Positions 53,873 through 64,000 of a stretch of 64,000 bases of DNA are shown here, one piece after another. Location: positions 1 to 64,000 of the forward strand of contig JBDUEM010000004.1 in NCBI GenBank assembly GCA_040002435.1, in the 5' to 3' direction. The position numbers and the translations under genes were made by a program. The notes beneath the pieces are model-generated. The model ran no database searches. It was not told the DNA's origin and was given only the letters and a program-made list of their open reading frames with translations. This stretch comes from JANXXV01 sp040002435. GTDB lineage: Bacteria; Acidobacteriota; Terriglobia; Bryobacterales; Bryobacteraceae. The stretch's first letter is position 1; each line of letters starts with the position of its first letter.

Positions 53873-53876
<4 letters not shown>
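52863..53876 (+). CDS. Two-helix potassium channel with RCK (TrkA-N and TrkA-C) domains
   Basis: The 337-residue product starts at GTG 52863 directly after the phosphatase stop; ATG 52869 is an alternative. Two helices (about 8-32 and 60-90) flank a pore with the selectivity filter TVGYAEV (Thr49-Gly51-Tyr52). A TrkA-N domain follows (about 115-240; HFIICGFGRVGRGAANELQR) with the Rossmann GxGxxG, and a TrkA-C domain ends it (about 260-335). The layout matches MthK/Kch-type ligand-gated channels. Its position beside the PP2C sensor hints at osmotic or ion regulation. The next gene overlaps by 4 bases. Confidence 0.92.
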
Positions 53877-55283
<1,407 letters not shown>

Positions 55284-55303
<20 letters not shown>

Positions 55304-55703
55304 CTCAGAGGAAGAAACCATCGCGCTGGGACAGAAGCTGGCAGCCGAACTGACGCGCCCCGCCGTAGTGCTCTTGATCGGCAATCTCGGAGCCGGCAAG
55401 ACCACGCTCGTCAAGGGCCTCGCGCTCGGTCTCGGAGCCGCGGTTCCCGATGAAGTCACCAGCCCCACCTTCACCCTGATTCACGAATACGGAAGCGCGG
55501 TGTATCACATCGACCTCTACCGCCTGGATACAGCGCGTGAAGTGGCATCCTTGGGCCTCGATGAAATCTTCGACCGCGAAGACGCTGTGGTGCTCATCGA
55601 ATGGGGCGAACGCTTCCCGGAGTTGATGCCCCCCGACCGCATCGAGATCCGCATCGAGGGGCACGAAGATCAGCGCGAGATCGTCTTCAGCAGAAACGCG
55701 TAA
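55284..55703 (+). CDS. tsaE: tRNA threonylcarbamoyladenosine biosynthesis protein TsaE
   Basis: The 139-residue product from GTG 55284 has the TsaE P-loop GNLGAGKTTLVKGL (33-46), the SPTFTLIHEYGS segment and the HIDLYRLDTAREV and VVLIEWGERFPEL signatures. TsaE is the ATPase that helps TsaD/TsaB form t6A on tRNA. Start overlaps nnr by 20 bases, so translation is coupled. The last 34 bases overlap the convergent oligopeptidase B gene. Confidence 0.93.
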
Positions 55704-57685
55704 TCGAAGGCTGTCTCCTTGATTCGTTCATACCGCCCCGACGCCCCGAAGTGCCCGCTGCCCATATTGGTTTTCAGCAGCAGGGTGTTGGAATCCGATT
55801 TTACGGCCCGCAGCTTCGCGGCCCATTTCGCTGGCTCCCAATACTGCACGCGCGGGTCGTTCAACCCCGCGGTGATCAGCAGATTCGGATACGCCCTTCG
55901 CTCCACGTTGTCGTATGGCGAATAGGATTTCATGTAGCGGTAGGCGGCCTCCTGGTTCGGATCACCCCACTCGTCGTACTCCGTCACAGTCAGCGGCAGC
56001 GATGCGTCCAGCATCGTATTCAGCACATCTACAAACGGCACTTTCGCGATGGCAGCCGCAAACAGATCCGGCCGCATGTTCAGCACAGCGCCCATCAACA
56101 GGCCGCCGGCGCTGCCTCCCATAATCGCCAGGCGCGCACTGGTGGTGTACCCATTGGCAATCAGATGTTCGGCGGCCGCTAGGAAATCCGTAAACGTATT
56201 CCGCTTCTCCATCATCTTGCCCTGATCGTGCCAGGGCTCACCCAGTTCGGCGCCTCCCCGTATGTTCGCGATAGCGTAAATAAAGCCGCGATCGAGCAAA
56301 CTCAACCGGCTCGAAACAAACGCCGCTTCCATATTGATCCCATAGGATCCGTAGCCGTACAGCAGCAGTGGAGCGTTCTTCGTACCCTTGCGGTAAACCA
56401 GCGAAATGGGCACCTGGGTTCCATCGCCGGCAGTGGCGAAGATGCGCTCCGATTGATATTGGCTGGGATCGTAGCCCCCCAACACACGTTCCTGCTTCCG
56501 CAACTCGCGCGTCCGCGTCCGCATGTCATAGTCGAACACCGACGATGGCGTTACCAGGGACGTATACCGGAAGCGTAGCGTCTGCGAGTCGTATTCAAAA
56601 TTGTCCAGGGGTGCCACGCTGTAGGCAGGCTCGTCGAAGGTCACGTCGTGACTCCCGCCGGACTCGCTTACCCTGATCCGCAGCAGTCCGTTTTCCCGTT
56701 CATACAGCGCCAGGAAGTCCTGGAACGCGTCAATGCCTTCCAGCTTCACATGCGGACGATGCGCGATCACCTCATTCCAGTTCTCCCGCGCGGGATTCGC
56801 CACCGGCGCGCGCATCAGCCGGAAATTCTTTGCACCGTCGTTGGTCCGGATGAAGAAATATTCGCCCTGATCCTGCACATGATATTCGTGCTCTTTCCGC
56901 CGCGGATCAATCACCTGAAACACGCCGTCGGGCCGGTCTGCTTCCGCGTAATGAACCTCGGTAGTGTCCTTGCTGTGAATGTCGATCAGAATGAATCGTC
57001 CGCTGCGGGTCTTGTGGATGGAAACGAAGAAACGCTCGTCGGTCTCGTGAAACACCAGTTCATCGGGCGCGTGCGGCGTCCCCAAGGTGTGCCGCCACAC
57101 CTTCTCCGGTCTCTTGGCGGCATCCAGCGTCGCATAGTAGAAGGTACGATTGTCGTTCGCCCAAACAATCGCCCCCTGACTCCCCGAGATCCTGTCAGGC
57201 AGGGTAGTGCCGGCGCCAAGATCTTTCACGAAGATCGTGTAGTCTTCATCGCCTTCGGTGTCCACCGAGTAAGCCAGCAGATTGTGGCTGGCGCTTGGCC
57301 GGATCGCTTCGAGCCGAAAGTATTTCTCGCCCCGCGCCAGCTCGTTTTCATCCAGCAATACTTCTTCCGTCTCGGAGGCAACAGGCTTGCGGCAGTGAAT
57401 GGTGTACTGCTTCCCTTCCTCGGTCCGCGTGTAGTAAAGATAGGGTCCGCGGCGCGCCGGCACCGCCATGTCCGTTTCCTCGATGCGGGCCAGGATCTCG
57501 TTATAAAGCGCCTCTTGCAGGGGCTTCGTATCGGCCATCACCGCTTCGGTGTACTCGTTCTCTGATTCCAGATAAGCGATCACCTCCGCGTTGGTCTTCT
57601 CGCGCATCCAGAAATAGTCATCCACGCGCCTGTCACCATGGATCGTTACTACGTGCGAAACCTTCTTGGCAATAGGAGATTCCAC
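55670..57685 (-). CDS. Oligopeptidase B (prolyl oligopeptidase family, S9)
   Basis: The 671-residue product has an N-terminal beta-propeller (about 70-390) and a C-terminal alpha/beta hydrolase: Ser in MGGSAGGLLMGAVLNM, Asp in TAGLNDPRVQYWEPAKW and His in MGSGHFGASGRYER. The start motif HVVTIHGDRRVDDYFWMREK is typical of oligopeptidase B, which cuts small peptides after Arg or Lys. No signal peptide, so it is cytoplasmic. It follows the acyl-CoA ligase gene by 2 bases on the same strand and overlaps tsaE tail to tail. Confidence 0.92.
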   Translation of the reverse strand: MESPIAKKVSHVVTIHGDRRVDDYFWMREKTNAEVIAYLESENEYTEAVMADTKPLQEALYNEILARIEETDMAVPARRGPYLYYTRTEEGKQYTIHCRKPVASETEEVLLDENELARGEKYFRLEAIRPSASHNLLAYSVDTEGDEDYTIFVKDLGAGTTLPDRISGSQGAIVWANDNRTFYYATLDAAKRPEKVWRHTLGTPHAPDELVFHETDERFFVSIHKTRSGRFILIDIHSKDTTEVHYAEADRPDGVFQVIDPRRKEHEYHVQDQGEYFFIRTNDGAKNFRLMRAPVANPARENWNEVIAHRPHVKLEGIDAFQDFLALYERENGLLRIRVSESGGSHDVTFDEPAYSVAPLDNFEYDSQTLRFRYTSLVTPSSVFDYDMRTRTRELRKQERVLGGYDPSQYQSERIFATAGDGTQVPISLVYRKGTKNAPLLLYGYGSYGINMEAAFVSSRLSLLDRGFIYAIANIRGGAELGEPWHDQGKMMEKRNTFTDFLAAAEHLIANGYTTSARLAIMGGSAGGLLMGAVLNMRPDLFAAAIAKVPFVDVLNTMLDASLPLTVTEYDEWGDPNQEAAYRYMKSYSPYDNVERRAYPNLLITAGLNDPRVQYWEPAKWAAKLRAVKSDSNTLLLKTNMGSGHFGASGRYERIKETAFDYAFLLKTISR

Positions 57686-57687
57686 GT

Positions 57688-59490
57688 CTATGTCATCTCC
57701 TCGCGGCCCAAATAGAGCTCGGCGATAATGTGGCGGAAGTTTTCCAGCACTTGTGTCCTTCGCACTTTCATGGTGGGCGTCAGTTCCCCATTTTCAATTG
57801 AGAATTCCCGATCCAGTATACGGAATCGCTTGATCTGCTCGAAGGCGGGCAGTAGCCCATTGATCCGCTTCACGATCTTGGCGGTGGCCTCCAGAACGGG
57901 GGCTGCCGTCACCAGTTCCGGCAGCGGGCGGTTCTTCAGTCCGCCCATTCCAGGCAGCGTTTCCGCAATCGCCGCGTTTACCGTGAAGAGCGCGGTAACG
58001 TAAGGCTGGCGGTCGCCAATCAGCACCACCTGGCTGATCAGCGGCTCCATTTTGAAAAGGCCTTCTATCCGCGAAGGATAGATCTTCTTTCCATTGGAGG
58101 CAACGATGATTTCTTTTTTTCGTCCGGTGATGTACAGATACCCCTGCGCGTCCCGCTCGGCGATGTCGCCCGTATACAGCCACCCGTCGCGCAGCACCGC
58201 TTTCGTCGCCTCGACGTCATTGAAGTAGCCGCTGAACAACGTCGGGCTCTTGATCAATAGCTCGCCGTCCTCCGCAAGCCTCACCTCCACGCCGGGCAGC
58301 GCCTTGCCAATGCTGCCCGAGCGGGGTGTGGCAATCGGATTCAGTGCCACTACCCCGCCTTCCGTCAGGCCGTAACCTTCCACAAGCGGCAGCCCGATGG
58401 CTTCGAAAAAGTGCGCCAGATCCTGGCCCAGCGGAGCGGCGCCCGAAATCGCAATTCGCAGCCGGCCGCCCAGCCGCTGCCGGACCTTGGCGAAGACCAG
58501 CCGGTCCGCCAGCCGCAGCGCGGATGTCATCCAGCCCGGCACCGTCCGGCCTTCATGCCGCAGGTGCGCCGCCTTCAAACCAAGCCCCAGCGCTCCGTAG
58601 AACAGCCTTCGCGTGACGGCCGGACGCTTCTTGATTTCCGTGGTGATACTGGAGAAGACCCGCTCCCACACCCGCGGAGGCGCCAGCAGGAACGTAGGCC
58701 CGATGGTTCTGATCTCCACCGGCATCTTCGCCAGTCCTTCTGAAAAATACACCGGCATCCCGAACAAAATCGGCAGAAACTCCCCGACGATTCTCTGCGC
58801 AATGTGCGCCGAGGGAAGAAAGACCAGGGTGCAATCCGAGGGTGTCAACTCCACCAGCTGCGGCGCGATGTCCAGATTGGAGACGATGGCGCGGTGCGTG
58901 GCCAGTCCCATTTTCGGTTCCCCGGTTGCTCCCGAAGTCACGTAAAGTACCGCCGGGTCTTCGGGAGAAATAGCGTCTAACAGATGCTCGAACAGCGCCG
59001 CATCAGCGGCCATCGCCGCCCGGCCGCTCTCCCGCAATTCCGCCAGGGTAAGCACGCCTGGTTCTTCGCCCGTCAGCAGAATCCACAACAGTGGGGCGGA
59101 CGGCGCTCCGGCCTCGCGCAGAGCCCGCAGTGTCTTTGCGTCCTCCACAAAAATAGCCTTGGCTTCCGAATTGGTAATGCTGCGCACCAGGTCCGCCGCG
59201 GGCAGACTGGTATAAAGCGCGGCCGAAATGCAACCATTCGCCATGGCGCCCAAATCGGCAAAATAAAACTCCGCCCGCGTCTCACAATCCAGCGCGACGA
59301 TATCGCCTTTCGCAATCCCGGCCGCGTGCAGCCCGCAGGCCACCTCCCGCACAATATCCCGGAATTCAGTCCAGGTGTAGGTCTGATACTTCGGCGTTTT
59401 TTTGGATCCCGCCGGTTGATGCAATGCAAATAAACCTGGATACTTTTGGGCGGCCTCTTCAAGGAGGATTGGTAGAGTGCGCAGACTCAT
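57688..59490 (-). CDS. Long-chain fatty acid-CoA ligase (AMP-forming)
   Basis: The 600-residue product shows the adenylate-forming motifs: YVTSGATGEPKMGLATHRAI near residue 178 (Gly/Ala-containing P-loop variant with M in place of the usual G after PK), GYGLTEGGVV near 363, YTGDIAERDAQGYLYITGRK near 435, and SNGKKIYPSRIEG near 460. This is the FAA1-type long-chain ligase pattern. Activates fatty acids for uptake or beta-oxidation. It is the first gene of a two-gene minus-strand unit with oligopeptidase B. Confidence 0.92.
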   Translation of the reverse strand: MSLRTLPILLEEAAQKYPGLFALHQPAGSKKTPKYQTYTWTEFRDIVREVACGLHAAGIAKGDIVALDCETRAEFYFADLGAMANGCISAALYTSLPAADLVRSITNSEAKAIFVEDAKTLRALREAGAPSAPLLWILLTGEEPGVLTLAELRESGRAAMAADAALFEHLLDAISPEDPAVLYVTSGATGEPKMGLATHRAIVSNLDIAPQLVELTPSDCTLVFLPSAHIAQRIVGEFLPILFGMPVYFSEGLAKMPVEIRTIGPTFLLAPPRVWERVFSSITTEIKKRPAVTRRLFYGALGLGLKAAHLRHEGRTVPGWMTSALRLADRLVFAKVRQRLGGRLRIAISGAAPLGQDLAHFFEAIGLPLVEGYGLTEGGVVALNPIATPRSGSIGKALPGVEVRLAEDGELLIKSPTLFSGYFNDVEATKAVLRDGWLYTGDIAERDAQGYLYITGRKKEIIVASNGKKIYPSRIEGLFKMEPLISQVVLIGDRQPYVTALFTVNAAIAETLPGMGGLKNRPLPELVTAAPVLEATAKIVKRINGLLPAFEQIKRFRILDREFSIENGELTPTMKVRRTQVLENFRHIIAELYLGREEMT

Positions 59491-59549
59491 CGCGTCGGGA
59501 TTTCCATGGGCTTCTTCAGGATATCGGGTGTACCCCTACAGGTTAAAAT

Positions 59550-60335
59550 ATGGCGATGCCATTTGAAAAAGAACTGGAAGTTGCAAGGCGTGTCGCCCGC
59601 GAGTCCGGCGAGCTGGCCCTGCGATTACAGGCGCAAGGCGTAACTCCGGAAGAGAAGTCCGATCTTTCCCCGGTGACCATCGCGGATAAGGAATCCGAAA
59701 GGCTGATTTCGCGCCTGCTCCTGGAGGCTTTTCCAGATGACGGCTTGCTCGGCGAAGAAGGCGCAAACCGCAAGTCCACAAATGGCCGCACCTGGATCAT
59801 CGACCCCATTGACGGCACGCGCGACTTCGTCCGCGGCATGCCCCTCTGGTCCGTACTCATCGGTCTCGAAGTAGACGGCGTAGTCGAAACCGGAGTATGC
59901 CACCTGCCCCCCAGGAACGAAACATTTTTCGCCATTCGCGGGCAAGGCGCATTCCGTGACGGCACGCGCATCGGCATCTCCAAGGTGCAGACGGTCTCGC
60001 AGGCCGTACTCTGCATCAACGGCCTGAATGGCATGGCCGCCCGTTCCTTCGCCTCCGGCCTGCTGGGCTGGATGGCCCCGTTCTGGGGCGTACGCAGCAT
60101 GGGAGGATGCCTGGACGCCATGCTCCTCGCCGCGGGACAGGTAGATTTCTGGATTGAGAACACCGCCAAGGCATGGGACCTTGCGCCGCTAAAAGTGATC
60201 ATGGAAGAGGCAGGCGCAGTGTTCCGAAACTTCGATGGCGGCGACAGTATTTACGGTGGTGACTGCCTCGCCTTCGTGCCCCCGCTCGAATCGGCAGCGC
60301 GGCGTCTCATGGAGATCGGAAACAAGGCTTCATGA
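59550..60335 (+). CDS. Inositol monophosphatase-family phosphatase (histidinol-phosphatase-like)
   Basis: The 261-residue product has the metal-binding motifs GEEG (near residue 70), WIIDPIDGTRDFVRGMPLW (near 82) and AWDLAPLKVIMEEAGAVF (near 207). This branch covers HisN histidinol-phosphatases and related sugar-phosphate phosphatases; no his genes are nearby, so the substrate is uncertain. The start is 59 bases from the divergent acyl-CoA ligase. It overlaps the methyltransferase by 4 bases. Confidence 0.9.
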   Translation: MAMPFEKELEVARRVARESGELALRLQAQGVTPEEKSDLSPVTIADKESERLISRLLLEAFPDDGLLGEEGANRKSTNGRTWIIDPIDGTRDFVRGMPLWSVLIGLEVDGVVETGVCHLPPRNETFFAIRGQGAFRDGTRIGISKVQTVSQAVLCINGLNGMAARSFASGLLGWMAPFWGVRSMGGCLDAMLLAAGQVDFWIENTAKAWDLAPLKVIMEEAGAVFRNFDGGDSIYGGDCLAFVPPLESAARRLMEIGNKAS

Positions 60336-61078
60336 ATCCGGCGGAATTCGCCAACATCGCCAAAGCGGAGGAGAAGCTTTGGTGGTACCGCGGGATGATG
60401 CGCATTCTGTTCCGCCTGCTCGATCCCTTGGCGCGGCAGCGCAGCTTCTCGCGGGTGCTGGAGGGCGGGTGCGGTACCGGTTATCTCTCCAAGGTGCTGG
60501 CACAGCGCTACGGCTGGCGTCTTTTTCCGGTGGATCTCGGCTGGGAAGGGCTCCACTACGGACGCGGCATGGGAATTCCGCATTTGGCCCAGGCCGATAT
60601 CAGCCGCCTTCCCTTCCCCGATGACGCCTTCGACCTCGTACTCTCCATGGACGTGCTGGTCCATTTTCCATTGGGCTCGGAGATGGATGCCTTGCGCGAA
60701 CTGGTCCGGACCTTGCAGCCCGGCGGATACTTCGCCATCCGCGTTTCGGCCCTCGACGTCCTCCGCAGCCGTCATTCCATGTTTGCCACCGAACGGCAGC
60801 GCTTTACGCGCCGTCGCCTGATCCGCAGTGTGGAAGAAGTAGGCGTTGAGGTGCTGCGCTGTACCTACGCCAACAGCCTGCTGCTTCCGGTGTCGCTGCT
60901 GAAATTCCGCCTCTGGGAACCGCTGCTCAACAAGCCGCCTGCCAGTGGTGTGGAGCCCGTACCGCCGTGGCTGGACACCGCACTGTACGCCCCGCTCGCG
61001 ATGGAGTCGTCGTGGATCGGGTCCGGCTGGAACTTGCCCCTCGGGCAATCGCTTATCCTCATCGGCCGGAAGCGATAG
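60332..61078 (+). CDS. Class I SAM-dependent methyltransferase
   Basis: The 248-residue product has the SAM-binding motif I VLEGGCGTGYLSKVLAQRYG near residue 45, then the acidic PVDLGWEGL end of strand 2, and FPDDAFDLVLSMDVLVHFP as post-motif II (near 92). The N-terminal KAEEKLWWYRGMMRILFRLL resembles methyltransferase-11-type proteins linked to sugar or lipid modification. Starts within the stop of the phosphatase gene (4-base overlap) and is followed by a histidine kinase 28 bases later. Substrate unknown. Confidence 0.85.
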   Translation: MNPAEFANIAKAEEKLWWYRGMMRILFRLLDPLARQRSFSRVLEGGCGTGYLSKVLAQRYGWRLFPVDLGWEGLHYGRGMGIPHLAQADISRLPFPDDAFDLVLSMDVLVHFPLGSEMDALRELVRTLQPGGYFAIRVSALDVLRSRHSMFATERQRFTRRRLIRSVEEVGVEVLRCTYANSLLLPVSLLKFRLWEPLLNKPPASGVEPVPPWLDTALYAPLAMESSWIGSGWNLPLGQSLILIGRKR

Positions 61079-61106
61079 CCGGTTCAAAATCGCGGCCTTC
61101 TGTCCG

Positions 61107-63599
61107 ATGAGAAGAGACAGAATGCTTTCCATCGGCTACGCAGGCCTCGGCCTGGCGGTGCTTCTCAGTCTGTGTGCCGCCTCGTTTGCGATGGGAAAAC
61201 GACGCACCGCCGCCAACAAGCGCGCCGGCCATGGTGATCACTTTCACCGCCTGTTCGACGAGATTGCCATCGCCTATCACGACATTGACACGAGCGGCGT
61301 CATCCGCCGCGTCAATCGCGCCGAGTGCGATCTGCTCGGCTACCAGCCGGAAGAACTGATTGGCCGCCCTGTATGGGAGTTGGTGGTACCGGAGACGCTG
61401 CAGGTAAGCCGCGAAGCAGTGCTCGCGAAACTCAGACGGCAAACTCCATTGGCGCCCTTTCAAAGGGATTACGTCAACCGTGATGGAGAGCAGATAACCC
61501 TCGAGATCTACGAAAATCTGCTCTTCGACGCAGCCGGCTCCGTGATCGGCATTCGCTCAGCGCTACTCGACGTCTCTGCCAGGGCGCGCGCGGAAGCGAA
61601 GTTAGCGGAAAGCAATCGCCATTTTGAGGAAATGGCCAACACCGTCCCGGTCATCCTCTGGAAATCGGGCCGGAACGGCGCTCTCGAATACATCAACCGG
61701 CAGTGGCTCGCCCTCACCGGGCAGACACCCGGGCAGTTGTTAGGGAACGGGTGGCTGGATGCCGTTCACCCCGATGATTTGCAGATGATGGCAAAACTAC
61801 CAAGTGTCCGAGCAGTGGCCGAAGGATCGCTGCATGTGGAATACCGCCTCCGGAGGTACGATGGGCAGTACCGCCAGATTGTCGCCACCGGAGTTCCCCG
61901 CTTCTCCGCCACCGGAGAGTTTGAGGGTTATATAGGTTCCGCGACTGACGTCACCACGCTGAAGCAAACCGGGGAGCGGTTGCATCTGCTGGAGTCCGTG
62001 GTCGTCAATGCCACCGAGGCGGTGATGATCACCGACGCCGATTTGGAGGAACCCGGGCCTCGCATCCTCTACGTGAATGAATCGTTCACCAGAATGACAG
62101 GCTACTCCCTGGACGAGGTGCGTGGAAAGAGCCCGCGCATGTTGCAGGGCGCGTTGACCGATAAGAGTCAGCTCACTCTGCTCCGGTCCGCCCTGAATTG
62201 CGTCACGCCAATCCAGGTGGAGCTACTGAACTACCGGAAAGATGGAACGTCCTTCTGGAATGAGATGGACGTTGTACCGGTGGCGGACGCTAACGGCGCC
62301 TTCACCCATTGTGTCGCCTTACAGCGCGACGTGACCGAGCGCAAGAGAATAGCGAACGACATTCAACGCTACGCCCGTGAACTGAAAGAGAAAAATCAGG
62401 CGCTGCTTTCGGCCGTCGCTGCGGCCCGGGAATCCACTGAGCTGAAGAGCCGGTTCCTCGCCAACATGAGTCATGAGATCCGCACTCCCATGAACGGCAT
62501 CGTTGGAATGATTGCCTTGCTGCTCACCACGCGTTTGACAACGGAACAACACGAGTATGCCGAAGCCGTTCAGCTGTCGGCCAGTTCGCTGCTGGTCCTC
62601 ATCAACGACATTCTGGATCTCTCCCGCATTGAGGCCGGCCGGTTGGAACTCGATTGCCTCCCCTACAATTGGAAAACGATGGCGGAAGAAGCTGTCTCTC
62701 TGCTGGCCCTTATGGCGCGGACGAAAGGCTTAATACTGTCCTGTGATGTGTCTCCCGAAATTCCTCCTGCTGTCCTCGGAGATCCCGTCCGCATCCGGCA
62801 GGTAATCACCAATCTCGTGGGAAACGCGGTGAAGTTTACAGAACAGGGCGAGGTGCGTGTCGCCGTTAAGAGGGTGCAACAGAATTCCGGCCTCAACTCC
62901 ATTTGCGTGGAGGTTACCGATACGGGCATCGGTATTCCAAAGACACAGTGTGCGCAGTTGTTCCAACGCTTCTCGCAGACCGATAATTCGTCCACCCGCA
63001 AACACGGCGGCAGCGGCCTGGGCCTGGCCATTTCCCGCCAGCTTGTCGAACTGATGGGCGGCGAGATCGGCGTCCGCACGGAGGCCGGCCAGGGCAGTAC
63101 CTTCTGGTTTACGCTCCCCGTGCGGATCGCCCCCCGGCAGCCGGCGCCAGAATCTCAAATCGTCCTCGCGAGTCCGGCAAAACCGTGTGATGCGCACCAA
63201 ATCCGCATCCTGGTCGCCGAAGACAACGCGATCAATCAGCGCATTGCCCTGCGCATTCTGGAAAAAATGGGGTTTGCCGCCGAAGCCGTTTCCACCGGCC
63301 GCCTGGCGCTCGAAGCAGTGCAGCGGGATCATTACGATGTGGTGCTCATGGACGTCCAAATGCCGGAGATGGACGGTCTTGAGGCCACCGCTTCCATTCG
63401 CAAACTGCAAAGCGCATCACGGGCCATTCCCATCATCGCTATGACAGCGAATGCAATGTCCGGAGACCGCGAACGATGCCTCTCGGCTGGAATGGACGAT
63501 TATGTCAGCAAGCCCGTCAGCGCCTCTCTATTGCAAGCCACGCTCGAACGCTGGACCAAGCGGACCGCTGACTCAGCCCAGGCGCCAACGTTCCCCTAG
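61107..63599 (+). CDS. Hybrid histidine kinase with PAS domains and receiver
   Basis: ATG 61107 gives 830 residues; ATG 61122 has the better ribosome-binding site (GAGAAGAGA). An N-terminal transmembrane helix (GYAGLGLAVLLSLCAASFAM) is followed by three PAS domains (about 40-155, 170-290 and 300-425; NRAECDLLGYQPEEL; VNESFTRMTGYSLDEVRGKS). A HisKA domain has the phospho-acceptor His456 (LANMSHEIRTPMNG), followed by a HATPase (about 560-675; KHGGSGLGLAISRQLVELMG). A receiver domain ends it with Asp749 (VVLMDVQMPEMDG). No output regulator is encoded next to it, so a His-containing phosphotransfer protein elsewhere probably finishes the relay. Confidence 0.93.
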   Translation: MRRDRMLSIGYAGLGLAVLLSLCAASFAMGKRRTAANKRAGHGDHFHRLFDEIAIAYHDIDTSGVIRRVNRAECDLLGYQPEELIGRPVWELVVPETLQVSREAVLAKLRRQTPLAPFQRDYVNRDGEQITLEIYENLLFDAAGSVIGIRSALLDVSARARAEAKLAESNRHFEEMANTVPVILWKSGRNGALEYINRQWLALTGQTPGQLLGNGWLDAVHPDDLQMMAKLPSVRAVAEGSLHVEYRLRRYDGQYRQIVATGVPRFSATGEFEGYIGSATDVTTLKQTGERLHLLESVVVNATEAVMITDADLEEPGPRILYVNESFTRMTGYSLDEVRGKSPRMLQGALTDKSQLTLLRSALNCVTPIQVELLNYRKDGTSFWNEMDVVPVADANGAFTHCVALQRDVTERKRIANDIQRYARELKEKNQALLSAVAAARESTELKSRFLANMSHEIRTPMNGIVGMIALLLTTRLTTEQHEYAEAVQLSASSLLVLINDILDLSRIEAGRLELDCLPYNWKTMAEEAVSLLALMARTKGLILSCDVSPEIPPAVLGDPVRIRQVITNLVGNAVKFTEQGEVRVAVKRVQQNSGLNSICVEVTDTGIGIPKTQCAQLFQRFSQTDNSSTRKHGGSGLGLAISRQLVELMGGEIGVRTEAGQGSTFWFTLPVRIAPRQPAPESQIVLASPAKPCDAHQIRILVAEDNAINQRIALRILEKMGFAAEAVSTGRLALEAVQRDHYDVVLMDVQMPEMDGLEATASIRKLQSASRAIPIIAMTANAMSGDRERCLSAGMDDYVSKPVSASLLQATLERWTKRTADSAQAPTFP

Positions 63600-63665
63600 C
63601 CACGGCGGTTTTCATAAACGGGCCGCACCTACATTAGTGCCACCCGATCTGAATTAGCGGCTTCC

Positions 63666-64000
63666 TCAAGTTGCGGAAGATGCCTTCGCTGTATCGGAAC
63701 CGGTACGGCCCGGCTGCGCCACAATCCGTAAGTAAGGCTTAGGAGACTTCCAGCCCTCGGGATATTTTTGCTTCGCTTCCTCGTCGGATACCGACGGCAA
63801 TATGATCACGTCGCCGCCATCTTTCCAATTTACCGGCGTAGCTACTTTGTACTTGGCAGTAAGCTGCATTGAATCCAAAACACGCAGCACTTCGTCGAAG
63901 TTCCGGCCAGTGCTCATCGGATACATCAGCATGAGCTTGATCTTCTTGTCCGGACCGATCACGAATACCGTGCGCACCGTCGCATTCGTTGCCGCTGTAC
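63666..64000 (-). CDS. 1-Cys peroxiredoxin, C-terminal part (5' end outside window)
   Basis: The frame is open to the window edge and ends at 63666. The 111 visible residues (start TAATNATVRTVFVIGPDKKI, then MYPMSTGRNFDEVLRVLDSM and VATPVNWKDGGDVIILPSV) match the C-terminal domain of Prx6-type peroxiredoxins, ending in YPEGWKSPKPYLRIV and a short polar tail. The peroxidatic Cys lies beyond the window. It reduces peroxides in the cytoplasm. It converges on the hybrid kinase gene, 66 bases apart. Confidence 0.9.
   Translation of the reverse strand, partial: TAATNATVRTVFVIGPDKKIKLMLMYPMSTGRNFDEVLRVLDSMQLTAKYKVATPVNWKDGGDVIILPSVSDEEAKQKYPEGWKSPKPYLRIVAQPGRTGSDTAKASSAT

Overview
The window reads as chromosomal DNA of an Acidobacteriota bacterium, most likely the Solibacter/Bryobacter group (order Bryobacterales). 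The reasons are a Kelch protein ending in the Solibacter-type C-terminal domain (TIGR03437), exported DUF1549/DUF1553 and DUF1501 proteins, a cytochrome-fused quinoprotein, many Tat or Sec signal peptides, and lpxD, OmpA and TolC genes that imply an outer membrane. This assignment comes from gene content and was not tested with a marker gene. No rRNA, tRNA, CRISPR array, prophage or intact insertion sequence was recognised.

Layout. 1-10483 (+): end of an unknown gene, a beta-propeller protein, then a tight operon for exported PPC, DUF1549/DUF1553, DUF1501, di-heme quinoprotein and rhamnonate-dehydratase-like proteins. 10492-12983 (-): a compact cluster of helical envelope proteins of unknown function, one of which appears frameshifted. 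13137-15591 (+): exported purine nucleoside permease-like protein and adenosine deaminase. 15640-21731: VIT/VWA protein, BON-LysM protein, small stress or envelope proteins and an amidase. 21910-24714: a collagen-like surface protein, then three small CxxC (zinc-ribbon-like) reading frames on the minus strand, one too short for usual gene-length cut-offs. 24726-28828: LamG protein, PPOX/FMN protein and GH63 glucosidase. 28871-30403: ECF sigma factor and membrane anti-sigma candidate with a strong terminator and a candidate self-promoter. 30458-35470: Kelch protein, LtrA, LarA-like protein and an exosortase-associated type CAAX protease. 35446-41020: a 1088-residue HEAT/cytochrome protein and a large TPR lipoprotein. 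41132-47466 (-): TolC, DUF1572/DinB, NhaA, a frameshifted OmpA gene, an orphan MacB-type permease and a TPR protein. 47629-55703 (+): TPR/carboxypeptidase-regulatory protein, YHS membrane protein and a housekeeping run lpxD - LOG - PP2C phosphatase - K+ channel - nnr - tsaE. 55670-59490 (-): oligopeptidase B and long-chain acyl-CoA ligase. 59550-63599 (+): inositol-monophosphatase family phosphatase, methyltransferase and hybrid histidine kinase. 63666-64000 (-): end of a 1-Cys peroxiredoxin.

How it fits together. Much of the content serves the periplasm and outer surface: heme and quinoprotein oxidoreductases, carbohydrate and nucleoside scavenging, TPR and HEAT scaffolds, and surface adhesin-like proteins. 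Two genes (12983-11635 and 45357-44399) each appear to lack a single base, so assembly or sequencing indels must be excluded before calling them broken. The least explained and most interesting parts are the 10492-12983 envelope cluster, the tandem CxxC mini-genes at 23450-24348, the collagen-like protein, the His/Cys-rich anti-sigma candidate, and the CAAX protease/HEAT-cytochrome/TPR-lipoprotein block.
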